Below, piece after piece: positions 26,916 through 34,582 of a stretch of DNA of 43,806 nt. The stretch is from Planctomycetes bacterium ADurb.Bin069. GTDB taxonomy: Bacteria; Planctomycetota; UBA8108; UBA8890; UBA8898. The stretch is taken from positions 146,128 to 189,933 of the forward strand of contig MWEK01000005.1 in the NCBI GenBank assembly GCA_002070955.1, read 5' to 3'. Under the pieces are notes generated by a model, which was given only the letters and a program-made list of their open reading frames with translations, was not told the origin of the DNA and did no database searches. A program made the translations under genes and the position numbers. The stretch's first letter is position 1. Each line of letters begins with the position of its first letter.

Positions 26916-27617
26916 TCAGTCCGGATTCGTCCGCCGCGTTTGCTTCGCGGCGGCGGGCCGGGGGCGCTTGTCGGCCCGTTCGAGGAGCTGGGCGCCGACG
27001 GCGAGCAGCACTTCGCCCAGGGCATAGCGGGACAGCTTCGTTTGCTGGAGCGTGGCCGCGGCATCGTTGAACGCGGTGCGAACGTCGGTGATGCGCACGG
27101 CCAGGTCGTCCAGCGCGCGGCCGTGTTTGCTCGCGAGGGCCGCGGCGCCGTCCTCGATGCGCGCGCAGCGCTCCGCGAGGGCCGCGAAGCGCTTGTCATC
27201 GGCGGCGCCGCGCTCGGCAAGGCCCTCGCGCGCCGCGGCGGCGGTCTCGGCGATGCGCGCCTCGAGCGCATCTCGCAGGGAGTCGAGGGTCTGCTTCTGG
27301 CCGCGTTTGGTTTCCGCGGCGGCTTCGGTGGTCTCGCGCCGCAGATCGGCGACGGAGTCGGCGGCGGCGTTCAGACGTTCGTTGACGCGGTGCTCGAGGG
27401 CCTCGGCATCGCGGCCTTGGGTCTGCTCATGGGCCGCGAAGGCTTGTTTGAGAGCGGCGATCTCTTGCCGGACTTCATCACGGAAGGCGGCGAACGCCTC
27501 TTCTTGCCTTTGGAACTTCAGGTCGAAGGCCTTGAAGTCGGCGCCGGCAATGATTTCGCGCACGCGATCCAGGTTGGATAGCGCGCCGCCGGGGACATCG
27601 CTGGCTGGTCTGACCAC
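26916..27617 (-). CDS. Long coiled-coil protein, partner of the gene at 25964-26911
   Basis: This 233-residue protein starts at GTG with a GGTGG-like site. After a short opening (LSNLDRVREIIAGADFKAFD) nearly the whole chain is heptad-rich Ala/Glu/Arg/Lys helix (FRDEVRQEIAALKQAFAAHE; ERCARIEDGAAALASKH). It ends in a short globular piece (LGEVLLAVGAQLLERA) and a basic tail. There is no signal peptide or transmembrane segment. The four-base gap to the next gene implies a functional pair. Coiled-coil composition alone does not identify a role; MukB/SMC-like or polar-landmark proteins are possibilities without evidence. Confidence 0.7.
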   Translation of the reverse strand: MVRPASDVPGGALSNLDRVREIIAGADFKAFDLKFQRQEEAFAAFRDEVRQEIAALKQAFAAHEQTQGRDAEALEHRVNERLNAAADSVADLRRETTEAAAETKRGQKQTLDSLRDALEARIAETAAAAREGLAERGAADDKRFAALAERCARIEDGAAALASKHGRALDDLAVRITDVRTAFNDAAATLQQTKLSRYALGEVLLAVGAQLLERADKRPRPAAAKQTRRTNPD

Positions 27618-27675
27618 GATCCACCTCGCTCGACAGGTCAGACGGCCCCTTTCGCGAGGACCGTCGTGCCGAATG

Positions 27676-27705
27676 ATTGTAAGGCACGCACGGGGGGAAG
27701 GGCAA
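27676..27705 (-). promoter_or_regulatory. Promoter for the coiled-coil gene pair
   Basis: On the minus strand TTGCCC (27705-27700), an 18-bp spacer and TACAAT (27681-27676) precede the GTG at 27617 by about 58 bp. Confidence 0.55.
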
Positions 27706-27720
27706 GAACGCGGCGCGGGG

Positions 27721-28527
27721 TCAGAACCAGCGCTGTTCGCGGATCGGCCCGATTTTCCAAGCCAGGTGCCAGCGCGCGCCCGCGGGCTCGAACCCGAGAC
27801 GCGCGAGGCGCCGCGCGAAGTCGGGCATGTGGGCGGCGCCCCAGAGCAGCGCCAGCCTGCCGGGCCGGTCGAGGTGCGGCGCCAGGATGTCCATGGCCCG
27901 CCGGTTGCGGGCGGAGATCAGGATGTCGGTGCGCTCGTCGGGGTTCTCCAGGTTGAGGAGCGCGAGCGTGGCCGGGATATCTCCCAGCAACTGGCCGAGG
28001 AAGACCTTGAGCGCGCGGCGCATCTCGGGGTTGTCGGCGAAGAAGTCGTTCTGCGGAAGCTGCTCCGGTTTCGGGCGCGGCAGGAAGCGCTCCAGGAGCT
28101 TCGCCTGAGGCGGCTGGGACAGGGGTTTACCGCCGAGGAGGCCGCGGATCTCATCCCAGGAAAGATCGGAATGCACGAAACCGGGGGTGTGGTAGTCGAG
28201 CGCCTCGAGCTGAAAGACCAGGTGGAGCGCCTGGCCGGCCGCCTGCTGGAGGGCGGAAAGCGCGCCGGTGGATTCGCCGCCGGCGCCGGCCACCAGCTCG
28301 AAGAAGACCAAGTCGCAGCTCGCGAGCTCGCGCTGGATTTCCCGGTAATAGGCTTCGTCCGCGATGTGAACGACGCTCACGAGCTCGACCTCGGTGGCGC
28401 CGCGCCTGCAGGTCACCGTGGCGGTATAGAGGCCGCCGCGGTCGAAATCCTCGTAGGCGAAGCGCGTGAACGCGAGGGGAGCGCCGTCCTGGGCGGCGAA
28501 CAAGGCACAGAGGGCGATCAAGTGCAC
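27721..28527 (-). CDS. TraB/GumN-like protein
   Basis: The 268-residue protein starts at GTG with GGGAGGA seven bases upstream. A short hydrophobic start (HLIALCALFAAQ) suggests export. VVHIADEAYYREIQREL and SCDLVFFELV correspond to the first conserved block of the TraB/PrgY/GumN family, in which a His and acidic residues are proposed to form a metalloprotease-like site. RNRRAMDILAPHLDRPG and LLWGAAHMPDFARRL match the closing block (GxxH). Known members include conjugation inhibitors and GumN; the biochemical activity of most is unproven. It is transcribed away from the lexA region. Confidence 0.72.
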   Translation of the reverse strand: MHLIALCALFAAQDGAPLAFTRFAYEDFDRGGLYTATVTCRRGATEVELVSVVHIADEAYYREIQRELASCDLVFFELVAGAGGESTGALSALQQAAGQALHLVFQLEALDYHTPGFVHSDLSWDEIRGLLGGKPLSQPPQAKLLERFLPRPKPEQLPQNDFFADNPEMRRALKVFLGQLLGDIPATLALLNLENPDERTDILISARNRRAMDILAPHLDRPGRLALLWGAAHMPDFARRLARLGFEPAGARWHLAWKIGPIREQRWF

Positions 28528-28575
28528 GGAGACATCCTCCCGGCCGGCGATCTGAAGTCCGAGGCCGGTCCATCA

Positions 28576-28604
28576 AGGATACATCGCCTGATTCGCGGGC
28601 TCAA
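28576..28604 (-). promoter_or_regulatory. Promoter for the TraB/GumN-like gene
   Basis: On the minus strand TTGAGC (28604-28599), a 17-bp spacer and TATCCT (28581-28576) lie about 50 bp before the GTG at 28527. Confidence 0.45.
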
Positions 28605-28719
28605 TCCCCCGGACGGCCGTTTTTTTCGCGGCCTGGAGCTTGTATTCTCCGGACGGCGCGCACCTAAAGCGTTGCGTTGCCGAACTTTACAGAATATGAA
28701 CCGCGCCTGGAAAAAAGGC

Positions 28720-28748
28720 TTGCAAGACGCGGAAGTTAGTGTTATGTT
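28720..28748 (+). promoter_or_regulatory. Promoter of the lexA region
   Basis: TTGCAA (28720-28725), a 17-bp spacer and TATGTT (28743-28748) form a promoter in an unusually AT-rich patch. Its -10 box lies inside the first direct-repeat unit described next. Confidence 0.5.
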
Positions 28749-28769
28749 AGTGGTGTTAGATAAATGTTA
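28735..28769 (+). promoter_or_regulatory. Tandem GTTA-N7-GTTA direct repeats, candidate LexA operators
   Basis: GTTAG occurs at 28735, 28746, 28755 and 28766. This gives two copies of GTTA-N7-GTTA, 20 bp apart. The geometry (11-bp direct repeat) is that of the alphaproteobacterial LexA box GTTC-N7-GTTC, and lexA is the first sizeable gene downstream. The repeats overlap the -10 box, so bound repressor would block transcription. Binding is inferred from layout only. Confidence 0.5.
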
Positions 28770-28798
28770 GTCTTGAGGCTCCCTTGAGGAAACTCGCA

Positions 28799-28978
28799 AT
28801 GATAAAGTCGATCGGCTCGACGGCGTTCGCTTGCGGGGTGTGGGAGTGGCACACGTTCCATGCGCGCGCTTTGGGTGAAGGACTGGTCGATCGAGTGCTC
28901 GGCTGGCGCCGAGCGCCGGCGGTCGGCGTGGGCAATGGGCGTTTGTCGGGAGGCCTGAATGCGCAAGGTTCTCGGTGA
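28799..28978 (+). CDS. Small ORF (59 aa) upstream of lexA, uncertain
   Basis: An ATG with GAGGA eight bases upstream opens a 59-codon frame right after the operator-like repeats. The product is Gly/Trp/Arg-containing, with no transmembrane segment or known motif (IGSTAFACGVWEWHTFHAR). Third-position GC is about 72%, lower than in the large neighbours. It overlaps the next small frame by 20 bp. It may be coding or simply leader RNA. Confidence 0.3.
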   Translation: MIKSIGSTAFACGVWEWHTFHARALGEGLVDRVLGWRRAPAVGVGNGRLSGGLNAQGSR

Positions 28979-29036
28979 AATCGGTTCGTTCCTGGGCATC
29001 GTGCTTGCGGTTTTCTTCGCGCTGCTTGCGGCGTGA
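28959..29036 (+). CDS. 25-residue single-span membrane peptide upstream of lexA
   Basis: ATG with GGGAGG five bases upstream begins a peptide of 25 residues: a basic start (MRKVLGEIG) and one hydrophobic helix (FLGIVLAVFFALLAA) to the end. The strong ribosome site and clean topology favour a real gene despite its size. Its stop overlaps a GTG of a further small frame. Caulobacter SidA is a 29-residue membrane peptide that inhibits division and is induced through LexA; the resemblance is in size, topology and context, not sequence. Confidence 0.5.
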   Translation: MRKVLGEIGSFLGIVLAVFFALLAA

Positions 29037-29227
29037 AGAAGTCGTTTTGGAATCGCGGCGGCACGCCGAAAGCCTCGCGCGGGTGCCGGCCGGGCAGGAT
29101 GGGCGAGGCGGGATTCGACAGGGGCGTTGCGCCGCGCATGGGTACCCGCACTGTGGCGAGGCGGGGTTGGGAGTACCCGGGGCTAGGAACCGCGTCCGGC
29201 GCAACCCCCTCTTTTTCCGCGGAATAG
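29033..29227 (+). CDS. Small ORF (64 aa) between the membrane peptide and lexA, doubtful
   Basis: A GTG overlapping the previous stop (GTGA) opens a 64-codon Arg/Gly-rich frame that ends inside the lexA ribosome site. The codon pattern is poor and the same DNA can form a large stem (29121-29209), so RNA structure is the likelier content. It is listed because of the tight junctions. Confidence 0.2.
   Translation: MKKSFWNRGGTPKASRGCRPGRMGEAGFDRGVAPRMGTRTVARRGWEYPGLGTASGATPSFSAE
29121..29216 (+). terminator. Terminator-like stem and T-run immediately before lexA
   Basis: The arm at 29121-29134 pairs with 29197-29208 over about 12 bp with one two-base bulge. T-C-TTTTT (29210-29216) follows, and the lexA GTG is 21 bases later. 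A competing inner pairing (GGGTAC near 29140 with GTACCC near 29173) is possible. This could be an attenuator between the small ORFs and lexA. Confidence 0.4.
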
Positions 29228-29237
29228 GAGCGGCGGC

Positions 29238-29828
29238 GTGGCGGCCTTGACCCCGAAACAGAAGCAAGTTCTCCGGTTCCTGGAGGCGTACATCGGCGAG
29301 CGGGGGCTGGCGCCCACGTATGAGGAGATCGGCGACGCGATCGGGACGTGCAAGGTGACGGTGCTCGCGCATCTCCAGCAACTGGAGAAGAAAGGACTCA
29401 TCCGCCGCGTGCCGTATGCGTCGCGGGCGATCGAATTGTGCGGCGGCCGCGCCCGGATACCCGTCGTGGGCGCGATTCAGGCCGGTTTTCCGATCCTCGC
29501 CTTCGAGGAAGCCGAGAAGGAGGATCTCCGCGACCTGCTGCCCCTCGGAGGCGATCTCTTCGCGCTCCGCGTCAAGGGTCAGTCGATGGTGGAGGACCAC
29601 ATTCAGGACGGCGACTTGGTGGTGGTCGCCCGGACGGCGGGGGCGGATCCCGGCGATCTGGTGGTCGCCCTGGTGGACGGCGAGGAGGCCACGTTGAAGC
29701 GTTTCTACCCCGAAGGCGCCCGCGTCCGCCTGGAACCGGCCAATGCGACCTTCGAGCCCATAGTCCTCCCGCGGGAGCGGGTTCGGATCCAGGGACGCGT
29801 CGTGGGGGTGCTGCGCCTCTACCGCTGA
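29238..29828 (+). CDS. lexA: LexA repressor
   Basis: The 196-residue protein starts at GTG with AGGAG (GTG GCG GCC TTG). The N-terminal winged helix (LTPKQKQVLRFLEAYIGERG; LAPTYEEIGDAIG; VLAHLQQLEKKGLIRR) binds DNA. The C-terminal S24 peptidase domain cleaves itself at A82-G83 (IQAGFP) using S116 (KGQSMVEDHI) and K154 (ATLKRFYPEG), stimulated by RecA filaments. It controls the SOS response. The recognition helix (GTCKVTVLAHL) differs from E. coli LexA, in keeping with a non-CTGT operator. The region upstream has GTTA-N7-GTTA repeats, small ORFs and a terminator-like stem. It converges with the corrinoid gene. Confidence 0.95.
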   Translation: MAALTPKQKQVLRFLEAYIGERGLAPTYEEIGDAIGTCKVTVLAHLQQLEKKGLIRRVPYASRAIELCGGRARIPVVGAIQAGFPILAFEEAEKEDLRDLLPLGGDLFALRVKGQSMVEDHIQDGDLVVVARTAGADPGDLVVALVDGEEATLKRFYPEGARVRLEPANATFEPIVLPRERVRIQGRVVGVLRLYR

Positions 29829-29836
29829 GCGTCCCG

Positions 29837-29863
29837 GCCGGATACGCGGCCCGCGTGTCCGGC
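29837..29863. terminator. Hairpin between convergent lexA and corrinoid genes
   Basis: An 11-bp stem with one G-U pair (29837-29847 with 29853-29863) closes a 5-nt loop in the 43-bp gap. Confidence 0.6.
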
Positions 29864-29871
29864 TTGCGCGC

Positions 29872-30510
29872 CTAGGCGACGCCGAGCGCCGCCTTCACCT
29901 TGTCCACCGCGGTTGCGGCATCCTCCGCGAAGAGGTCGGCGCCGATCTGATCCGCGAAACCCTGGGTCACCGGCGCGCCGCCCACAATGATCCTGCCCAG
30001 GAAGCCGCCCTGCTTGAGCACGTTCACCGTGGTCCGCATGTTGTCCATCGTCGTGGTGAGGAGGGCCGACATGCCGACGACATCGGCCTTGTGCTCCTTG
30101 GCGGCCTGGAGGAACTGCTCGGGCTTGACGTCCACGGTCATGTCGACGACGTTGAAGCCCTGGCCGCGGAACATGGCGGCGACGAGGTTCTTGCCGATGT
30201 CGTGCAAGTCTTCCTTGACGGTGCCGATGACCAGAGTGCCGCGGGGCTTGAACCCGCGCTGGGCGAGCTTCTCGCTGATGAACTTCAGTCCTACGTTCAG
30301 CGCGCGCTCCGACAGGAGCACCTGGGGAATGTAGAACTCCTCGCCCTTGAACTTGTTGCTGACGACCTCCATGCCCTTGACGAGGCCCTGCATGAGCACG
30401 GTCTCGGGGGTAAGACCGTCCTGGAGGGCCTTGGGCACCAGTTCTTCCATGCGCTTGTTCTTGCCGGTGACGACGCACTCCGCGATTTCATTGAGCAATT
30501 GTTCCGACAT
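29872..30510 (-). CDS. Corrinoid (B12-binding) protein of methyltransferase systems
   Basis: This 212-residue protein starts at an ATG behind GGAGG. The N-terminal helical cap (about 1-88; ECVVTGKNKRMEELVPKAL) and the Rossmann-like cobalamin domain are in standard MtaC/MtbC/MetH order. D-L-H103-D-I-G in GTVKEDLHDIGKN is the B12 base-off/His-on motif; VGMSALLTTTM and IIVGGAPVTQGFA follow. The protein carries a methyl group from a substrate methyltransferase to a second methyltransferase (tetrahydrofolate or coenzyme M type). No methyltransferase is adjacent; the URO-D family gene 21 kb upstream is a candidate partner. It has its own promoter and converges with lexA. Confidence 0.92.
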   Translation of the reverse strand: MSEQLLNEIAECVVTGKNKRMEELVPKALQDGLTPETVLMQGLVKGMEVVSNKFKGEEFYIPQVLLSERALNVGLKFISEKLAQRGFKPRGTLVIGTVKEDLHDIGKNLVAAMFRGQGFNVVDMTVDVKPEQFLQAAKEHKADVVGMSALLTTTMDNMRTTVNVLKQGGFLGRIIVGGAPVTQGFADQIGADLFAEDAATAVDKVKAALGVA

Positions 30511-30545
30511 GTGGCCTCCACGCCTGAAGTCAAGATACGGTCCGA

Positions 30546-30575
30546 ATGATAGCATGCGGCCTTGGGCCGCGGCAA
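30546..30575 (-). promoter_or_regulatory. Promoter for the corrinoid protein gene
   Basis: On the minus strand TTGCCG (30575-30570), an 18-bp spacer and TATCAT (30551-30546) lie 36 bp before the ATG at 30510. Confidence 0.5.
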
Positions 30576-30701
30576 TAGCGCGGCGGCCTGCTTCAGTTCC
30601 TTCAGCGATCCGGGAGTCTCGGCGCGGCGCCGCGAGGGCTTCTACGTCGGCCCCGGGACGGTTAGAATGCCTGCCTGCGGCACGAGATCCGGGAGCGGCC
30701 C

Positions 30702-32120
30702 ATGGCGCATCGAGCCGATGTCCGCGTCGTCGACGCGGCGCTGTACTTCCTGCCCGTCGCGACGCGCGTGCCGCTCAAGTTCGGGACCGAAACCTTGACG
30801 TCGGTGACCTGCGCGCGAGCCTGCGTGCGCGTCGCCGGGGCGCGCGGGCGCGTCGCCGAAGGTTGGGGCGAGACGCCCTTGAGCGTGCAGTGGGTGTGGC
30901 CGAGCGCGCGGCCCTACGAGGAACGGCACGCGGCGCTCAAGGAGTTCTGCGCGGGGCTGGCGGGGGCCTGGAAGAGGTTCGAAGAGCGCGGGCACGCCCT
31001 CGAGATCGGCCACGCTTTTCTGGAGGAGCGCCTGGGAGCGCTTCTGGCCGCGTTCAACGCGGCGCGCGGGGGCGCCGAGCCCGTGCCGCGCCTGGCGGCG
31101 CTGGCCTGCGCGGCGCCCTTCGATCTCGCGCTGCACGACGCGTACGGCGCCTGTAACGGCGCGCCGATCTACGCCACGTACGGGGCCGACTGGCTGTCGC
31201 GCGACCTGGCGGCGTACCTGGCGGGGGAGGCCGGCGTCTCCTTCGCGGGGAGGTACCCGGCGGACTACCTCGTTCAAGAGCCTCCGCGCCGCCTGCCCGC
31301 CTGGCACCTCGTGGGCGGAAAGGATGCGCTCGATGCCGCCGAGTTGGACGGGACGGAGCCCGACGACGGCTACCCCGTGACCCTCGATGACTGGATCCGC
31401 GCCGACGGCTTGAACTGCCTCAAGGTGAAGCTGCGCGGCAACGACGCCGCCTGGGACCGCGCGCGGCTGGCGAAGGTGAGCGCCATCGCCGAGACGCTCG
31501 GGGTGCGCTGGCTCACGGCGGATTTCAACTGCACCGTCACGGACCCCGCCTATGTCACGGAGATTCTCGACCGGCTGCTCCGCGACGAGCCGCGGACGTA
31601 CGCCCGCATTCTCTACGTCGAGCAGCCTTTTCCGTACGACCTGGAGGCGCATGCGATCGATGTGAGCGGCGTGGCGGCGCGCAAGCCGCTCTTCATGGAC
31701 GAGAGCGCCCACGACTGGCGTTTGGTGCGGCTAGGCCGCAGTCTGGGCTGGACGGGCGTGGCGCTCAAGACATGCAAGACCCAGACGGGCGCGCTCCTGA
31801 GCCTGTGCTGGGCCAGGGCGCACGGCATGGCCCTCATGGTGCAGGACTTGACCAACCCCATGCTGGCCCAGATCCCGCACGCGCTGCTGGGCGCCCATGC
31901 CGGGACGATCATGGGCGTGGAGACCAACGCCATGCAGTTCTATCCCGACGCTTCGCGCCCGGAGGCCGCGGTGCACCCCGGGCTCTATCGGCGCCGCGGC
32001 GGGATGATCGACCTGGCGACGCTCCAAGGCCCCGGCTTCGGCGGCCGCGTCGAGCGCATCCGCCGCGGACTGCCCCCGCCCGCGGTTGCGTTCGAGGGCT
32101 CCTTCGGGTTCAATGAATAG
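30702..32120 (+). CDS. Enolase-superfamily protein (mandelate racemase/muconate lactonising type)
   Basis: The 472-residue cytosolic protein starts at an ATG with GGGAG upstream. An N-terminal capping domain is followed by a barrel with CLKVKLRG (candidate base lysine), WLTADFNCT and YVEQPF (metal-binding acids), LFMDESAHD and GVALKTCKTQTG. The order fits enolase-superfamily acid-sugar dehydratases or epimerases, although it is longer than most. The reaction starts with removal of the proton next to a carboxylate. It is first of a plus-strand run with the DUF1080, BNR and GH51 genes, so a sugar acid from that pathway is a plausible substrate. Subgroup and substrate are not determinable by eye. 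Confidence 0.8.
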   Translation: MAHRADVRVVDAALYFLPVATRVPLKFGTETLTSVTCARACVRVAGARGRVAEGWGETPLSVQWVWPSARPYEERHAALKEFCAGLAGAWKRFEERGHALEIGHAFLEERLGALLAAFNAARGGAEPVPRLAALACAAPFDLALHDAYGACNGAPIYATYGADWLSRDLAAYLAGEAGVSFAGRYPADYLVQEPPRRLPAWHLVGGKDALDAAELDGTEPDDGYPVTLDDWIRADGLNCLKVKLRGNDAAWDRARLAKVSAIAETLGVRWLTADFNCTVTDPAYVTEILDRLLRDEPRTYARILYVEQPFPYDLEAHAIDVSGVAARKPLFMDESAHDWRLVRLGRSLGWTGVALKTCKTQTGALLSLCWARAHGMALMVQDLTNPMLAQIPHALLGAHAGTIMGVETNAMQFYPDASRPEAAVHPGLYRRRGGMIDLATLQGPGFGGRVERIRRGLPPPAVAFEGSFGFNE

Positions 32121-32147
32121 CGGCAAGCTGCACCCATGGAGGATTGC

Positions 32148-33452
32148 ATGACCGCGAAAGTGTACGCTGTTGTCGTGGGCGCCCTGATCTCGGCCGCGGC
32201 GCCGGGCGCGGAGCCCAACACGCTGACGGAGGCCGAGCGGCGCGAGGGTTTCACGCTGCTCTTCGACGGCGCGTCGTTGGCCGGCTGGGACGGCGACCCC
32301 GCGGTGTGGTCCGCGGCCGGCGGCGCGATCGTCGGCGCGACGACCGCCGAAAAACCCATCAAGAGCAATACCTTCGCCTTCTGGCGCGGCGGCGCGCCGG
32401 CCGACTTCGAACTGCGCCTCCAATGGAAACTCGAGGGCGGCAACTCCGGCGTGCAGTACCGCAGCAAGGACATGGGCAACTGGGTCGCCGCCGGATACCA
32501 GGCCGACATGGATGCGGGGCACGCCTACACGGGCATCCTGTACGAGGAGCGCGGCCGCGGGATGTTGGCGCTCCGGGGCGAGAAGGTGCTCAGGTGGCCG
32601 AACGGCAACAAGCAGGTCGTCGCCACGGTCAACACCGACGCGGCCGTGCGCGCGGCGATCAAGAAGGACGACTGGAACGACTACACCATCATCGCCGACG
32701 GCATCCGCCTGATTCACAAGCTCAACGGCGTGACCACCATGGACTTCATCGATGAGGAGGAGGCCAAGCGCTCCGCCTCGGGCGCGATCGCGTTGCAGGT
32801 CCACCAAGGGCCGCCGATGACCGTGCGTTTCCGCTCGATCCGCCTCCGCGTTCTGAAGCCCGCCGCGGAGAAGCCCGTCCCGCCGCCGGAGGTCGTGGCG
32901 CCCGAAGCCTGGGTCCCGCTTTTCGATGGCAAAAGCCTCGGGGCCTGGAACGTCGTCGCGGGCGAGGGCTTCGGCAAGGCCGCCGCCGTGGACGGAAGGT
33001 TGGTGCTGGAGGCGGGCGGCGCCATGACCGGCATCCTGTGGACGCAAGACTTCCCGACGAGCAACTACGAGGTGTCCCTCGAGGCCTGCCGCCTCGAGGG
33101 TCAGGACTTCTTCTGCGGCCTAACCTTCCCGGTGGGGAGCGAGTGCTGCACGCTGATTGTCGGCGGGTGGGGCGGCGGGTGCGTCGGGCTCTCGAACGTC
33201 GACCGTCAGGCGGCCGACGGCAACCTGACCACCAAACACCTCCGCTTTGAGAACGGGACGTGGTATCCGATCAGGCTGCGCGTGAGCGACGCCCGGATCG
33301 AGGTCTGGATCGACAAGGACAAGCAAATTGACCTGGAGCGGGCGGGGCACGGCTTTTCGATCTGGCCGCAGCAGGAGCCGTGCCGGCCCCTCGGCGTGGC
33401 GACGTATTACACGAAGGCGGCGCTCAGGAACCTGAAGACGGCGCGCTGGTAG
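32148..33452 (+). CDS. Secreted protein with two DUF1080 (3-keto-glycoside hydrolase-like) domains
   Basis: The 434-residue protein starts at the ATG at 32148, placed behind GGAGGA; an ATG four codons earlier lacks a site. A signal peptide (to about residue 20, AAAPGAEP) precedes two concanavalin-like DUF1080 domains. The first (about 28-235) has FTLLFDGASLAGWDG and NSGVQYRSKD; the second (about 255-434) has WVPLFDGKSLGAWNV and the closing RLRVSDARIEVWID. DUF1080 enzymes have been linked to hydrolysis of 3-keto-glucosides made by Gfo/Idh/MocA dehydrogenases, which are abundant here and exported. It lies 27 bp after the enolase-type gene and 29 bp before the BNR gene. Confidence 0.87.
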   Translation: MTAKVYAVVVGALISAAAPGAEPNTLTEAERREGFTLLFDGASLAGWDGDPAVWSAAGGAIVGATTAEKPIKSNTFAFWRGGAPADFELRLQWKLEGGNSGVQYRSKDMGNWVAAGYQADMDAGHAYTGILYEERGRGMLALRGEKVLRWPNGNKQVVATVNTDAAVRAAIKKDDWNDYTIIADGIRLIHKLNGVTTMDFIDEEEAKRSASGAIALQVHQGPPMTVRFRSIRLRVLKPAAEKPVPPPEVVAPEAWVPLFDGKSLGAWNVVAGEGFGKAAAVDGRLVLEAGGAMTGILWTQDFPTSNYEVSLEACRLEGQDFFCGLTFPVGSECCTLIVGGWGGGCVGLSNVDRQAADGNLTTKHLRFENGTWYPIRLRVSDARIEVWIDKDKQIDLERAGHGFSIWPQQEPCRPLGVATYYTKAALRNLKTARW

Positions 33453-33481
33453 AGCGGCCGGGGGAGGGGGACATTCGCGAC

Positions 33482-34582
33482 TTGAAGCGCATGGCGGCAT
33501 GGTGGCTCTGCGCGGCCGCGTGGACGGCCGGGGCCGGCGGCGAGGCGGCGCCGGCCGGCGCGCCGGGCAATGGGATGCGCGCCGGCATCGTGCTCGATGA
33601 GTTCATCTACGAGACGGCGCCCTTTCCCGAGTGCCACGCATCGACCATCGCCGAGGTGGGCGAGACCCTGGTCGCCGCGTGGTTCGGCGGCACGGAGGAG
33701 GGCGATGCGGATGTCGGCATCTGGGTCGCGCGGAAGGAAGGCGCGGCCTGGACGCCTCCGGTCGAGGCCGCCAACGGCGTCGAGGCGGACGGCACGCGGC
33801 ATCCCTGCTGGAACCCGGTGCTCTTCCAGCCCGTCAAGGGCCCGCTGATGCTGTTCTACAAGGTCGGCCCGAGCCCATCGCGTTGGTGGGGGGTGTTGAA
33901 AACCTCCGCCGACGGCGGCAGGACCTGGTCGGCGGCGCGGCGCCTGCCCGCCGGCATCCTCGGCCCGATCAAGAACAAGCCGATCCAACTCCCGTCGGGC
34001 GCGATCTTGTGCCCGACCAGCACCGAAGATGCCGGTTGGCGCGTGCATTTCGAGCGCACGGCGGATCTCGGCGCGACGTGGGCCGCCACGGATCCCGTCA
34101 ACGACGGCAAGGAGTTGAGCGTCATCCAACCGACCCTGCTGGTTCATCCCGGCGGCAGGCTGCAGGCGCTCTGCCGGAGCAAGAACCGCGCCATCGTCGA
34201 GACTTGGTCCTCCGATGACGGCGCGACCTGGAGCGCCATGGCGAAGACGGCGCTTCCCAACTCCAGCGCCGGCATCGATGCCGCGACTCTGGCCGACGGG
34301 CGCCACTTCCTGGTGTACAACCACACCATCAGGGGCGGCCCGTTCCCGTCGAGCCGCGAGGTCTTGAACGCGGCCGTGAGCCCCGACGGCCGGAGGTGGC
34401 AGGCGGCGCTCGTCCTCGAGGGGGAAAAGGACGCCGAGTTCTCGTACCCGGCCGTCATCCAGACCCGCGATGGCAAGGTGCACATCACCTATACGTGGAA
34501 GCGCCTCAAGATCAAGCACGTCGTCGTGGATCCCGCCGCGCTCGCGCTCAGGGACATGGTGGAGGGCGCCTGGCCGCGCTGA
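33482..34582 (+). CDS. Secreted BNR-repeat (sialidase-like) protein
   Basis: The start is uncertain. TTG at 33482 gives a proper signal peptide (MKRMAAWWLCAAAW) and lies 11 bases after a GAGGGGG run; ATG at 33491 would remove both basic residues. The mature chain (about 340 residues) is a six-bladed beta-propeller with BNR/Asp-box motifs SADGGRTWS, SSDDGATWS and SPDGRRWQ. The opening (APFPECHASTIAEVGETLVAAWFGGTEEG) is typical of PF13088 sialidase-family proteins in glycan-degrading bacteria. The FRIP arginine motif of true sialidases is not evident, so another glycosidase or lyase activity is equally likely. It sits in the glycan gene run. Confidence 0.8.
   Translation: MKRMAAWWLCAAAWTAGAGGEAAPAGAPGNGMRAGIVLDEFIYETAPFPECHASTIAEVGETLVAAWFGGTEEGDADVGIWVARKEGAAWTPPVEAANGVEADGTRHPCWNPVLFQPVKGPLMLFYKVGPSPSRWWGVLKTSADGGRTWSAARRLPAGILGPIKNKPIQLPSGAILCPTSTEDAGWRVHFERTADLGATWAATDPVNDGKELSVIQPTLLVHPGGRLQALCRSKNRAIVETWSSDDGATWSAMAKTALPNSSAGIDAATLADGRHFLVYNHTIRGGPFPSSREVLNAAVSPDGRRWQAALVLEGEKDAEFSYPAVIQTRDGKVHITYTWKRLKIKHVVVDPAALALRDMVEGAWPR

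Noticed and set aside
29108..29125. GGATTCGACAGGGG resembles the 5' signature of tmRNA
   Set aside because: No tag-coding part, no T-arm (TTCGANTCC) and no CCA-type 3' end follow within 400 bases; lexA begins 115 bp later.
33482..34582. A bona fide sialidase
   Set aside because: Asp-boxes are present but the FRIP motif and arginine triad are not clearly recognisable, so only a BNR/sialidase-like call is made.
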